64,000 bases of DNA from Flavobacteriales bacterium (GCA_020635675.1 JACJZJ010000005.1:124001-188000); one strand, 5' to 3'; counted from the first letter of the stretch, positions 53,727 through 62,760 are shown. The notes: generated by a model not told the origin, from the letters alone. Numbers and translations: made by a program.

Positions 53727-55157
53727 ATGAAGAGAGACCACGAGAAGGCCTGGGAACGGTGCCTCGCAGTGATCAAGGACAACGTCAGTCCGCAGAGCTT
53801 CAAGACCTGGTTCGAACCGATCAAGGCCTTGCGACTCCAGGACAACGTTCTCACGATCCAGGTACCGAGCCAGTTCTTCTATGAGTGGCTTGAAGAGCAC
53901 TACATCGGGCTGTTGAAGAAGATCATCAAAAAGGAATTGGGGAGCGAAGGGCGTCTGGAGTATTCCATCATCATGGAGAACGGCTATCAGAGCGCCCACC
54001 CATACACCGTCAAGGTGCCCACCAGCAATGCGCGTGAGGTGAAGAATCCCGCCGTGCAGCTGCCGATCGATATCGCCAACAGCCCGATCAAGAATCCCTT
54101 CATCATTCCCGGCCTTCGCAAGATCAAGGTCGAGAGCCACCTCAACCAACATTACTCCTTCGAGAATTTCATCGAAGGGGACTGCAATCGACTGGCCCGC
54201 AGTGCGGGCTTCGCCGTCGCTCAGAAGCCCGGCGGGACGGCCTTCAATCCACTGTTGATCTATGGCGGTGTGGGCCTCGGAAAAACGCATCTGGCCCACG
54301 CCATCGGCATCGAGATCAAGCGGCACCATGCCGACCGGACGGTATTGTACGTACCTGCCGAGAAGTTCACCCAGCAGTTCATCGAAGCGGTGAAGAACAA
54401 CACGGTAGGCGACTTCAGCCAGTTCTACCAGATGATGGACGTCCTGATCATCGACGACGTCCAGTTCCTGGCGGGCAAAGAGAAGACGCAGGATGTGTTC
54501 TTCCACATCTTCAATCACCTTCATCAAAGCGGCAAGCAACTGGTGATCACCAGTGACAAGGCTCCGGTGGAGATGCAGGGCATGGAACAGCGCCTGCTCT
54601 CGCGGTTCAAATGGGGTTTGAGCGCCGACCTACAGACCCCCGGACTGGAGACACGGATCGCCATCCTGCAGAAGAAGATGTATGCGGAAGGGATCGACCT
54701 GCCCAAGGAGGTGGTCGAATACCTCGCCTACAGCATCACCACCAACATCCGTGAACTGGAAGGGGCGATGATCAGCCTGATCGCCCAGAGCTCGCTGAAC
54801 AAGAAGGCGGTGACCCTGGACCTGGCCAAGCAGATGATCGACAAGTTCGTGAAGAACACCGCGCGGGAGGTGTCGATCGATTACATCCAGAAAGTGGTGT
54901 GCGACTACTTCGACCTGCCGATCGAACTGCTCAAGAGCAAGACACGGAAGCGCGAAGTGGTGCAGGCCAGACAGATCGCGATGTACTTCGCCAAGAAGAT
55001 GACCAAGAGTTCGCTGGCCAGCATCGGCGCCCATTGCGGAGGCAAGGACCACGCCACCGTGCTGCACGCCTGCCGCACTGTGAACAATCTCCAGGAGACC
55101 GACAAACAGTTCCGCGGCTACCTGGAGGACCTGGAGAAGAAACTGAGCATCCATTAG
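53727..55157 (+). CDS. dnaA: Chromosomal replication initiator
   Basis: A 476-residue DnaA. Domain I (about 1-75) carries WERCLAVIKDNVSPQSFKTW in two blocks; the AAA+ domain has Walker A GGVGLGKTHLAHA and Walker B LIIDDVQFLAGK; the C-terminal DNA-binding domain IV has the signature KDHATVLHACRTV. It unwinds the origin. An in-frame GTG at 53715 also opens the frame but the conserved Bacteroidota start MKRDHEKAW is at 53727. A perfect palindromic terminator follows. Confidence 0.98.
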   Translation: MKRDHEKAWERCLAVIKDNVSPQSFKTWFEPIKALRLQDNVLTIQVPSQFFYEWLEEHYIGLLKKIIKKELGSEGRLEYSIIMENGYQSAHPYTVKVPTSNAREVKNPAVQLPIDIANSPIKNPFIIPGLRKIKVESHLNQHYSFENFIEGDCNRLARSAGFAVAQKPGGTAFNPLLIYGGVGLGKTHLAHAIGIEIKRHHADRTVLYVPAEKFTQQFIEAVKNNTVGDFSQFYQMMDVLIIDDVQFLAGKEKTQDVFFHIFNHLHQSGKQLVITSDKAPVEMQGMEQRLLSRFKWGLSADLQTPGLETRIAILQKKMYAEGIDLPKEVVEYLAYSITTNIRELEGAMISLIAQSSLNKKAVTLDLAKQMIDKFVKNTAREVSIDYIQKVVCDYFDLPIELLKSKTRKREVVQARQIAMYFAKKMTKSSLASIGAHCGGKDHATVLHACRTVNNLQETDKQFRGYLEDLEKKLSIH

Positions 55158-55177
55158 ATCGCTCATCATGCGCCAGC

Positions 55178-55203
55178 GAAAGGACCGCAGCTGCGGTCCT
55201 TTC
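55178..55203 (+). terminator. Terminator after dnaA
   Basis: GAAAGGACCGCAG and CTGCGGTCCTTTC form a perfect palindrome, followed by GCTTTTC. Confidence 0.8.
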
Positions 55204-55247
55204 GCTTTTCCGACATTCGCATGCCACCCCCGGTGAAGAAGAAGAAC

Positions 55248-55712
55248 ATGAAGGTCCTGATGGTCTGCCTGGGCAACATCTGTCGGTCCCCAATGGCCGA
55301 GGGCATACTCCGTAACAAGGTGCAGGGGCTTGGTATGGAGGTCATGACCGATTCCGCCGGAACAAGTGACTACCATGTCGGCGAACCGCCCGACCGCAGG
55401 GCCACCGCGACGATGGCCGGTCATGGGATCGACATCAGCGACCTGCGAGCCCGGCGCTTCACCTCGGCCGACTTCCAACGCTTCGACCAACTGTTCGCGA
55501 TGGATGCCGACAACCTGCGCGACATGTTGCGCATGGCCCCCGATCCAGCTGCCGCCCGCAAGGCCCGGTCGATCCTGGACCTCGTGCCCGCCTATCCCCT
55601 GCGCTCCGTTCCCGACCCCTACTATGGAGGTGAGGAAGGGTTCGAAGAGGTGTACCGGATGTTGGACCAGGCTTGCGACGCCTTCATCACCACGATCCGT
55701 GGGCCGCATTGA
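55248..55712 (+). CDS. Low-molecular-weight protein-tyrosine phosphatase
   Basis: A 154-residue protein with the active-site loop VCLGNICRSPMAEG (CX5R) and the general-acid DPYYGG near the C-terminus. Members dephosphorylate bacterial tyrosine kinases and low-molecular-weight substrates. An ATG at 55221 would add nine residues; the conserved part starts at 55248. A methyltransferase gene overlaps its end by 14 bases. Confidence 0.95.
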   Translation: MKVLMVCLGNICRSPMAEGILRNKVQGLGMEVMTDSAGTSDYHVGEPPDRRATATMAGHGIDISDLRARRFTSADFQRFDQLFAMDADNLRDMLRMAPDPAAARKARSILDLVPAYPLRSVPDPYYGGEEGFEEVYRMLDQACDAFITTIRGPH

Positions 55713-56415
55713 CGCGCGCCTTCATCTAGTGCCGGTCTGGCTCGGCGAAGCAGGCGGCATCGAGGGAATGGCTCCGAACGTCGTGGAGACCATACGCCAT
55801 ATCCGACATTTCTTCGTGGAACATGAACGCACGGCTCGGCGCACGTTGCGACGGATGGACCCGGAGTTCGACCTGGACCGTGTGCATCTGTACAGGCTGG
55901 ACAAGGATTCCACCGAGGAGGACCTGGACGCGTTATTGCGCATCGCGCTGGAGCACGGCAACACTGCGATCTTGAGCGAGGCCGGCATGCCGGCGATCGC
56001 CGATCCGGGCGCCCGACTGGTCGCTCGCGCCCATGTGGCAGGCGTCCGGGTGGTCCCGCTCGCCGGGCCTTCCTCGTTCCCGCTCGCCCTGGCCGCCAGC
56101 GGGCTGAACGGACAACAGTTCTGTTTCCATGGCTACCTGCCGAGAGATAGACATGAAAGGCGCCAGGCCCTCCAGCGTATCGAGCGGGAAATGAAGCGCA
56201 CCGGGGCGACCCAAATGTTCATGGAGACCCCATATCGCAACCGGGCACTTCTCGATGAACTGCTGCGCGCGCTATCACCAGGTACGCTGCTCTGCGTGGC
56301 GCTGGACCTTACCCAGCCGGGTGAGCAGATCGTGACCCGTACAGTGGCCGAATGGCGTAGTTCGCAGGTCGAACTTCCGGAAGCCCCGGCCCTGTTCCTG
56401 ATCGGCCGGACCTGA
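55699..56415 (+). CDS. RsmI-like SAM-dependent methyltransferase, short form
   Basis: A 238-residue member of the tetrapyrrole/RsmI methyltransferase superfamily: LHLVPVWLGE at the start, RHFFVEHERTARRTL, LSEAGMPAIADPGARLV and PLAGPSSFPLALAASG, with a C-terminal strand region. Full RsmI methylates 16S rRNA C1402 and is about 285 residues; this shorter form is typical of Bacteroidota and its target is less certain. No ATG is available: the start is a GTG at 55699, overlapping the phosphatase. Confidence 0.88.
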   Translation: MGRIDARLHLVPVWLGEAGGIEGMAPNVVETIRHIRHFFVEHERTARRTLRRMDPEFDLDRVHLYRLDKDSTEEDLDALLRIALEHGNTAILSEAGMPAIADPGARLVARAHVAGVRVVPLAGPSSFPLALAASGLNGQQFCFHGYLPRDRHERRQALQRIEREMKRTGATQMFMETPYRNRALLDELLRALSPGTLLCVALDLTQPGEQIVTRTVAEWRSSQVELPEAPALFLIGRT

Positions 56416-56420
56416 TGGAG

Positions 56421-57866
56421 CTAGCCGGGGATAAGACAAGGCAGGGCTTCGGTGCTGCCGGGCCGTGCCTGCTTGCGTCCCTTTCGTTTCCCACGACAAT
56501 AGGGACTCCTGAAAATGGTCCAACGCAGGGCCAAATAGATATCCGCGCCACGCACATCGCGCCTTGTGAAGAACGGTAGGACGTTGTCGGAGCCGATCAA
56601 CAGGTCGTTCATACGAAGCATGAGCCCCACGCTGGGGTGCCTTGCATCATAGTCCGTCAGCACCACCGGTACCGCCAGAGCAAATCGCTTCATCTCAACG
56701 CGCGGCACCAACGCGATGCTGTTCGGCCTTCGCAGTCTTGTACCATTGGACCCACTGATCTGCTGGACCGCGTCCAGTGCGACATAGACCTTGTCCACGA
56801 GGCGTAGATCGGCCTGCAACGATATAGCGGTCGGTGTTCCGATCCGGAACTCCCGTTGATCCGTCCATCGGTCCAATGCGCTGCTGAACAGACTGTCCGC
56901 GGTGCGCGCATCCCCGATGTTCACGGCGGTATAATCCGGGAACGTGGCTTCCGCTCCGGAGAACGACCCCGCGATCGCGTCCCCATACTTGATCCGTCCA
57001 AGGTCGAGCAGGGCAAACCCTATGCGGTAGCGATAGCCCATGGGTTCGCAGCCCGTGGACGCCCCATGGGGCAGGTAGCGATCGCATTCCTCCAGTGTCC
57101 GTTCATACACGACACCGAGGTCAGCCCCCCAACCCTGTCCCGCGCCAAGCCCGGGTGTGGCATAGCCATAGCTTCCGGTCGCCTCATGGACCTGGGCACG
57201 CATGGAATCGATCACGGTATATTCCAGAACGTCGAACTGAACTCCGGCACCGTAGATCCCCTGCAGGTAGCGGGCGGTCGCCCCGACGCTCCACATGCTG
57301 AAACCGGCCGCATGCAGGATCCGTGCATAGCTCAGGTCGATCTGCGCCCAACCCGCGCTCAAAGCCTTCACCCCCTGATCGCGGTACCGGATGCCGAGCT
57401 GTGGTCCGTAGTTCAGTCCCTCATAGATGAAGCGTCCCAGATGAGTGGGGACACCACTGATGCTCGTGAACGAACGAGCTCGGATGCCAGCAGCGATGGT
57501 ACCCATACCCAGTGCACATGAAACCGCAGGGCCGTTGAGGTCTCCCTGCACGAACCCTTCCTTGTCGTCCGGGAAAAAAGCCCCCCGGACGCCCAATCCC
57601 ACGCTGGGGGAGCCTTTGACACCGGCCTGGATCTCACCTGTCAATGTGTGTTCCGAACCGGTCATCGCCACCAGGTCGTTCCAGACGTACGAATGGGCAC
57701 CCAGGATGCGGACCTGGGCATACGGCCATTGGCCTGCGATCCGAGCGGGATTCAGCATCACCGCATCCGTGGGGTCATAGTTGCCGTTCACCACACCGAA
57801 CTGTTCCTGTGCACGCAGGGCAAAGGGCAGGACGCATGCGGCGGCCAATGGGAGGAGCCGGGACAT
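56421..57866 (-). CDS. Outer-membrane beta-barrel protein, DUF5723-like
   Basis: A 481-residue exported protein with a signal peptide (cleavage near LRAQ, residue 20) and the N-terminal motif NYDPTDAVMLNPA characteristic of the DUF5723/PorV-like family, then alternating strands through the rest, ending in a short basic tail. Such proteins form outer-membrane barrels and some bind surface components. It is the only gene here with this fold. Transcribed away from the FKBP genes; function unknown. Confidence 0.83.
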   Translation of the reverse strand: MSRLLPLAAACVLPFALRAQEQFGVVNGNYDPTDAVMLNPARIAGQWPYAQVRILGAHSYVWNDLVAMTGSEHTLTGEIQAGVKGSPSVGLGVRGAFFPDDKEGFVQGDLNGPAVSCALGMGTIAAGIRARSFTSISGVPTHLGRFIYEGLNYGPQLGIRYRDQGVKALSAGWAQIDLSYARILHAAGFSMWSVGATARYLQGIYGAGVQFDVLEYTVIDSMRAQVHEATGSYGYATPGLGAGQGWGADLGVVYERTLEECDRYLPHGASTGCEPMGYRYRIGFALLDLGRIKYGDAIAGSFSGAEATFPDYTAVNIGDARTADSLFSSALDRWTDQREFRIGTPTAISLQADLRLVDKVYVALDAVQQISGSNGTRLRRPNSIALVPRVEMKRFALAVPVVLTDYDARHPSVGLMLRMNDLLIGSDNVLPFFTRRDVRGADIYLALRWTIFRSPYCRGKRKGRKQARPGSTEALPCLIPG

Positions 57867-57899
57867 GACGCCGTTGATACGGCATTCACAGGCAAGGGT

Positions 57900-58796
57900 T
57901 CAGTTCCCGACCTGTGGCGAGTGTTCGAGGTCCAACAGCTCGATCTCGTAGACGACGGTGGTGAAGGGCGGAACGATACCCAAGGCCGATCCCTTGTGAC
58001 CAAAGGCCAGTGCTGAGGGCACGATGAGCGTGCCGCGCCCGCCCTTTCCGAGGGCATAGAGTCCCATTTCCAGGCCGCGGATCACCTGGTCGGGATCACC
58101 CAATCTGAAGTGCAGAGGACCATCGGGGCCATGGTTGTCGTCGAACACACGTCCATCGAGGAAGCGTCCCACGTAGGCCACCGTGACCGCATCCCCTGAC
58201 CGCGCATGGGGGCCGACGCCACTGTCCGCGACCTGCACGTACATGCCGCTCCCCCAATAGGAGATCGTGTCGATCTCGTGTTCACCGAGGTAGGCGAGCA
58301 GTACCCGCCGTTCATCCGCCTCTTGGTCCGCCTTCCAACCTTGAAAGCGGCTCTCCTCCGCCCGCACTTGCGCCGGATCCCGGATCGAACGTACCCGAAT
58401 ATGGACATCGATCAGGAGCGTGTCGGACACCGGTCGCAGATGGGTAAGATCCAGTCCACTCCAGGGAAGATCACGGCACAGGCCCAGGATGCTCGCACTG
58501 TCCCCCATGTGCAGCTGCGCGACCGCATTTCCAAGGCCAGTGCCGGCGATATCGCTCAGGACCAACCCACGATCACCGCTGAACACCGACCCCGCGCCAC
58601 CATTCACCGGTCCGATCCGGAGCGCCAGCGTTATCCTGTCGCTGTCCGAGGGAACACGCTCACCGTCACCCAGTGCGAGCAGACGCAGGTAGGTCCCCTT
58701 GCCGAGGTCCCTGTATCCGGGATGTGGATCGGACGTGCAGGAGCCGAGGAGCAGGAGCATGATCGCCCATGCAGGAAGGGTGCGCGAATGTCTCAC
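57900..58796 (-). CDS. Lipoprotein with one or two FKBP-type PPIase domains
   Basis: A 298-residue protein with a lipoprotein signal (AWAIMLLLLGSC). A C-terminal FKBP domain (about 195-290) has the typical VTVAYVGRFLDGRVFDD, VIRGLEMGLYALGKGG and IPP-region FGHKGSALGIVPPFT. The N-terminal half (about 30-150) also shows an FKBP-like order (ITLALRI, LGNAVAQLHMGDS), probably a second, degenerate domain. It would assist folding of envelope proteins. Its ATG overlaps the upstream gldI-like stop (ATGA). Confidence 0.83.
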   Translation of the reverse strand: MRHSRTLPAWAIMLLLLGSCTSDPHPGYRDLGKGTYLRLLALGDGERVPSDSDRITLALRIGPVNGGAGSVFSGDRGLVLSDIAGTGLGNAVAQLHMGDSASILGLCRDLPWSGLDLTHLRPVSDTLLIDVHIRVRSIRDPAQVRAEESRFQGWKADQEADERRVLLAYLGEHEIDTISYWGSGMYVQVADSGVGPHARSGDAVTVAYVGRFLDGRVFDDNHGPDGPLHFRLGDPDQVIRGLEMGLYALGKGGRGTLIVPSALAFGHKGSALGIVPPFTTVVYEIELLDLEHSPQVGN

Positions 58797-59320
58797 GGCT
58801 TGTCGGAAACGGAAAGCAGGCCGATGTGATACACCACGGAACTCCGCATCGGAACCTTGTCAAGGTCCCCGATGAGCCCGTGTGCGCGATAGGACGGTAG
58901 GATGAACACGGCGGAATCACCTGGTGAGAGATGTTGAATGGCTTCATGCAGACCGCTCTCCACGTCGTCCATGGCCACTTGAAAGGCCACCGGGTCATCC
59001 GGGTCGGAGGAGTAGCAGACCGTTCCATCGAGCAGTTCGATGCGAAAATCGACATGCGCCCATTGCTCCGGCCGGGCCGTGTCACCGGGAACATCCCGCA
59101 GAAGTTGCCAGAATATCCCCGTGCCACTGGTATGCCCGGAGAGGCCATGCCTGCGGACGTAGTTCCGGATATCGCCCGCCTCGATCCGCTCAGCGCGTTT
59201 GTTCGCCTCGATGAGACCCTGTCGTTGATCGTCATGCACGGACCGAGCGGCGGAGGGTGCATCGCCTCCCTGCCGGCATCCCACCATCACCACGGCCAGG
59301 AACAAGGGCCATCTGCTCAT
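58793..59320 (-). CDS. gldI: GldI-like gliding-motility FKBP lipoprotein
   Basis: A 175-residue protein with a lipoprotein signal ending VMVGC, a helical linker (EANKRAERIEAGDIRNYVRRHG) and an FKBP-like domain (about 80-170; VDFRIELLDGTVCYSSD, GLHEAIQHLSPGDSAVFILPS). The helical linker followed by an FKBP domain is the layout of GldI, required for gliding in Flavobacterium. It lies in an operon with nrnA and a second FKBP gene, as in other Flavobacteria. Assignment is by layout and context. Confidence 0.78.
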   Translation of the reverse strand: MSRWPLFLAVVMVGCRQGGDAPSAARSVHDDQRQGLIEANKRAERIEAGDIRNYVRRHGLSGHTSGTGIFWQLLRDVPGDTARPEQWAHVDFRIELLDGTVCYSSDPDDPVAFQVAMDDVESGLHEAIQHLSPGDSAVFILPSYRAHGLIGDLDKVPMRSSVVYHIGLLSVSDKP

Positions 59321-60342
59321 GCCGGGTGGGCCTCGAGAAAGGTCGGCAGCACCTGCATGAACCGATCGATGGTGCTCCGCAGGTCCGTCAAGCTCTGACC
59401 ACCCGCGGCATTGATGTGCCCACCCCCATCAAAATGCTCGGCCAACAGCTCGTTCACGGGCAGATCGCCCACGGACCTCAGGCTGATCTTGATCCGGTCA
59501 CCCCGCTCCATGAAGAACGCGGAAAGCCGAACACCACGAATGGAAAGGCCGTAGTTGACGAACCCCTCCGTGTCGCCCGGATGGAAATGATGCCGGTCCA
59601 GGTCCTGTCGGCTCAGTGCGATGACCGCCGTACCCAGGTCCTCGTGGACCGTGAGCCGTTCGGAGAGCATGAATCCGAGCAGTTTGACCCTGTGCATCGT
59701 GTTCTCGTCCATCACGGCGGCATGGATCTCATGCGGTCGTGCGCCCATCTCCAACAAACGCGCTGCCACGCGATGGGTGTGTGGCGTGGTCGCCGGGAAA
59801 CGAAAGGACCCCGTGTCCGTCATGATCCCGGTGTACAAACATGTCGCTGCGTCCGGTCCGATGCGGCCCGCCTGGCCGAGCGCATCGATGATATCAAAGA
59901 CCATCTGCGAGGTGGAGCTCGATCCCGTGTCGGAAAATCCGACCGCCACATCGATGTCGGGATGTTGGTGATGATCGATCAACACACGACAACGTACCAG
60001 GGAGAGCTGTTCTGCAAGGGGCCCGACGCGATCCACCCGATTGAAATCCAGGCAGAGGACAACATCCGCCTCACGCAGCAGTTGCTCCGCCCTGTCCCTT
60101 GAACGATCGGCGCACACCACGTCCGGATATCCGGGCATCCATTGCAGGAAGGCAGGAGGCGTATTGGGCATCAGCACATCCACGGTGCGCCCCATGGCAC
60201 GAAGGGCATGGCCCATTCCCAGCGCGGAGCCCATGGCATCGCCATCCGGATTGTAGTGGCCGATGATCGCGAGACGATGGGGCGCCCCGATCAGGTCGCG
60301 AAAAGTGGCAATGGACGGGTGAGCAGGCGCTATGAACGACAT
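59317..60342 (-). CDS. nrnA: NrnA-type DHH phosphoesterase
   Basis: A 341-residue DHH/DHHA1 enzyme. The metal motifs are NPDGDAMGSALG, CLDFNRVDR and the LIDHHQHPD block; the C-terminal DHHA1 domain ends with GGGHINAAGG. It degrades short RNA oligonucleotides and dephosphorylates 3'-phosphoadenosine 5'-phosphate. It begins the nrnA-gldI-FKBP operon; the promoter TAACTTTG (60351-60358) is bracketed by a perfect 8-bp inverted repeat. Confidence 0.93.
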   Translation of the reverse strand: MSFIAPAHPSIATFRDLIGAPHRLAIIGHYNPDGDAMGSALGMGHALRAMGRTVDVLMPNTPPAFLQWMPGYPDVVCADRSRDRAEQLLREADVVLCLDFNRVDRVGPLAEQLSLVRCRVLIDHHQHPDIDVAVGFSDTGSSSTSQMVFDIIDALGQAGRIGPDAATCLYTGIMTDTGSFRFPATTPHTHRVAARLLEMGARPHEIHAAVMDENTMHRVKLLGFMLSERLTVHEDLGTAVIALSRQDLDRHHFHPGDTEGFVNYGLSIRGVRLSAFFMERGDRIKISLRSVGDLPVNELLAEHFDGGGHINAAGGQSLTDLRSTIDRFMQVLPTFLEAHPA

Positions 60343-60366
60343 CGGGCGGCCAAAGTTAGCCGCCCG
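60343..60366 (-). promoter_or_regulatory. Perfect 8-bp inverted repeat bracketing the nrnA -7 box
   Basis: CGGGCGGC and GCCGCCCG flank an eight-base centre, CAAAGTTA on the plus strand (TAACTTTG on the transcribed strand), which is the -7 box. Because transcription starts inside the left arm, the dyad is more likely a protein-binding site on DNA than an RNA hairpin. Confidence 0.55.
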
Positions 60367-60386
60367 TGCCGTGCGATCGATAGGGT

Positions 60387-60992
60387 TCAGAAGCCCAGTT
60401 GCGGCGTCGGCATATGCTCGATCAGAATGCCCACGCAGCCGATATCCATGTCCTTGGTCCTGCCCTTCGGCTGGTCGACACCCGGAGCCACCACCTCCAC
60501 CACCAGCCGCTTGGTGGATGTACAGGTGAACTCTACGGTCTGGGCCATTTCATGCTCCGTGTTGTCCCACAGCACCTTGCGGTCATCGGCGAACTCGGTC
60601 TTGGTCTCCGTTCGTTTCACCTGACGGATCTCGCCGGTGGGCTCGCCATTATCGTCGAACACCTGAACGGTGTCCACGGCATCCATGGTGACCTGATGAG
60701 GGACGCGCACTTTCTCCACCAAACGCGCGACCACGTGATCTCCGATGATGCGTTCATCGAAACAGAAGGAGATCCGGTAGTCCTGACCGCGATAGACGAT
60801 GATGTTCAGCTCCGTGGGGACTCCGACCTGGACGCTGGCGCTCTTGCTTTGTCCATTGACCGAAAATCGCGGGTCCGTGGAGCGGTCGCAATTGAACTTG
60901 TGGTAATCGGAACAATCGTACTGTGCCGTTGCGGTTTGCAGGCAGGTCAGGGCCAGGCAGGCCGGGATGATCGATCTGTACAGGGGTCGCAT
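60387..60992 (-). CDS. Exported hypothetical protein
   Basis: A 201-residue protein with a signal peptide (ending TATAQ, residue 24). The mature part has Cys-containing segments (YDCSDYHKFNCDRS) and strands with VPTELNIIVYRGQDYRISFCFDE. No family was recognised. It is on the same strand as, and just downstream of, a lipoprotein gene (60998-61909) with a five-base gap, so they are probably one transcript. Confidence 0.75.
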   Translation of the reverse strand: MRPLYRSIIPACLALTCLQTATAQYDCSDYHKFNCDRSTDPRFSVNGQSKSASVQVGVPTELNIIVYRGQDYRISFCFDERIIGDHVVARLVEKVRVPHQVTMDAVDTVQVFDDNGEPTGEIRQVKRTETKTEFADDRKVLWDNTEHEMAQTVEFTCTSTKRLVVEVVAPGVDQPKGRTKDMDIGCVGILIEHMPTPQLGF

Positions 60993-60997
60993 AGCTG

Positions 60998-61909
60998 TCA
61001 GGCGTTCGTTTTCACCTTCACCACGTCCTCGGGCCGGATCAGTTCCTCCCGCAGGGCCTCGATCTTCTTCTCGAGCTCATCGTACTGGTCGGACGTCATA
61101 CGGACGCTTACGTCATCACCGAGCACCATGCGGCCGGAGCTGCTCGTGCCGACATGCGACGTTCGCCTTTCCTGAAGCTGGTCGTATATGTTCCGGATGT
61201 CGACCAGTTCCTTCCGTACAGGGCCGACATTGGGGTCGTCCTTGTATTGCCGCAACATATCGAGGAGGTGCTCCAGGCTCACCTTCTGTTCGGCGACGCG
61301 GGCCACCAGGGGATCATCGGGATCGAACATCGTGATCTGGCGCATGACCAGATGCATGCTTTCCACCCAGCCACCCACCAATACCAACCCGAGGGTGGGC
61401 CCCATTCTTTCGTCCTGCATCTTCTCGTACGCGCGGTAGTACGCCTCGTTGCTGATGACCTCCAGGGAATCACCATGGGACAGATTGGACTCCAGCCGCG
61501 CGAAGTCCTGATCGGTGAACACGGCGGCGAGACCGAGCTCATCCCCGAGCTTCTTGACAGTGAGGTAGTAGCGGACCACCTCCACGTTCAACTTGAAATA
61601 GCTGGCGTAGACCAGGTCGGTGGCGTAGATGCCGAAATTGCAAGCCCGACCTGCAAGGCTGACGAAGCGATCGGCGTTGTTCGCCGGGTTCATCATGCGC
61701 TTCTGCCCTTCGCCGGCCATTTCCCGTACGATGGAGAATAGTTCGTTGGGCGTTGGCATCTGGTAGAGGCTGACGGCGTCGGCACCGCCATCATCGCTGA
61801 TCACAAGCCTCTCCGTTGCCTGCTGGTCGCCGTGCTCCTCCGCGCCGCCGCCACAGGAGGAGGCCAGCAGCACGAGGCCGATGGTGAGGAAATGCGCTTT
61901 CATATTCAT
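60998..61909 (-). CDS. Lipoprotein, function unknown
   Basis: A 303-residue protein with a lipoprotein signal (LTIGLVLLASSC) and an acidic linker, followed by a mostly helical region with many charged residues (about 60-295) such as NELFSIVREMAGEGQKRMMNP and VSLEHLLDMLRQYKDD. ATGs at 61909 and 61903 are both plausible starts. No enzymatic motif is visible. It may act with the small exported protein encoded after it. Confidence 0.78.
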   Translation of the reverse strand: MNMKAHFLTIGLVLLASSCGGGAEEHGDQQATERLVISDDGGADAVSLYQMPTPNELFSIVREMAGEGQKRMMNPANNADRFVSLAGRACNFGIYATDLVYASYFKLNVEVVRYYLTVKKLGDELGLAAVFTDQDFARLESNLSHGDSLEVISNEAYYRAYEKMQDERMGPTLGLVLVGGWVESMHLVMRQITMFDPDDPLVARVAEQKVSLEHLLDMLRQYKDDPNVGPVRKELVDIRNIYDQLQERRTSHVGTSSSGRMVLGDDVSVRMTSDQYDELEKKIEALREELIRPEDVVKVKTNA

Positions 61910-61996
61910 GGTGGGCCACCGCGATGGCAGCCCACTGGTTTTGGTCCTTCGGCGAAGGAAGCATGATCCGGGGGCGGCCCCGATCACCTGGGGATC

Positions 61997-62004
61997 TATT
62001 TTTG
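61997..62004 (+). promoter_or_regulatory. Consensus -7 box TATTTTTG for ndk
   Basis: A perfect TAnnTTTG match 20 bases before the ndk ATG at 62025. Confidence 0.65.
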
Positions 62005-62024
62005 CGCGGCTTTTTCAACAACCC

Positions 62025-62444
62025 ATGGCAGGAGACCGCACCTTCACGATGATCAAGCCCGAGGCCGTGGCCGCCGGGCACGCCGGCAAGATCATCGATA
62101 TGATCACTTCCAACGGCTTCCGCATCATCGCGATGCGGTACACCCGGCTCTCTCATCACGAGGCCGGTACGTTCTACGCCGTCCACAAGGATCGTCCTTT
62201 CTATGGGGAGCTGGTCGATTACATGGCCAGCGGGCCCATTTTCGCGGCGATCCTGGAAAAGGACAATGCCGTGGAGGACTTTCGCAAATTGATCGGGGCC
62301 ACGGACCCTGCCCAGGCCGAGGAGGGCACGATACGGAAGCGTTTCGCAGAGAGCAAGGCGAAGAACGCGGTGCACGGCAGTGACAGTGATGCCAATGCCG
62401 CGATCGAAGGGGCCTACTTCTTCAGCAGCCGCGACTGTTTTTGA
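62025..62444 (+). CDS. ndk: Nucleoside diphosphate kinase
   Basis: A 139-residue NDK with the conserved blocks FTMIKPEAVAAG, AVHKDRPFY and the phosphorylated His in KNAVHGSDSDANA. It transfers the gamma phosphate of ATP to nucleoside diphosphates. The ATG is fixed by the conserved start and by the promoter 20 bases upstream. Its end is seven bases before the convergent DUF721 gene. Confidence 0.97.
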   Translation: MAGDRTFTMIKPEAVAAGHAGKIIDMITSNGFRIIAMRYTRLSHHEAGTFYAVHKDRPFYGELVDYMASGPIFAAILEKDNAVEDFRKLIGATDPAQAEEGTIRKRFAESKAKNAVHGSDSDANAAIEGAYFFSSRDCF

Positions 62445-62451
62445 CCACGGC

Positions 62452-62760
62452 TCAGACGAGCACCACTTCACGCACGACCTCACGGCCGAACCGCTCGTTC
62501 AGCCGGTCGATCAGTTGTTCCTTCAGATAGCTCAGTTCCTGTCGCAGCGGTGCACTGTCCACGGTGACCGTCAAGCGTCCACGCTTGAGCGAAAGGTCCT
62601 TGGTGTGCCGTGCCACCATGCCGCCCGCCACCTCGTCCCAAATGCTGGCCACCTCCTGTTCATCGAGCTTTTCGCGCAGCCCGAAAGAATCGACCATGTC
62701 ACCAAGGGCCTCACCCAACGACCGTTCGTTCGAGGGTCTCCATCTGTATGGCTTCGTCAT
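62452..62760 (-). CDS. DUF721 family protein
   Basis: A 102-residue protein with the DUF721 core (LGEALGDMVDSFGLREKLDEQEV and LTVTVDSAPLRQELSYLK in blocks), a small family often encoded beside recF or gyrB and thought to bind nucleic acid. Its likely start at 62760 lies inside the end of recF, overlapping by 50 bases; a later start would remove conserved residues. Confidence 0.83.
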   Translation of the reverse strand: MTKPYRWRPSNERSLGEALGDMVDSFGLREKLDEQEVASIWDEVAGGMVARHTKDLSLKRGRLTVTVDSAPLRQELSYLKEQLIDRLNERFGREVVREVVLV

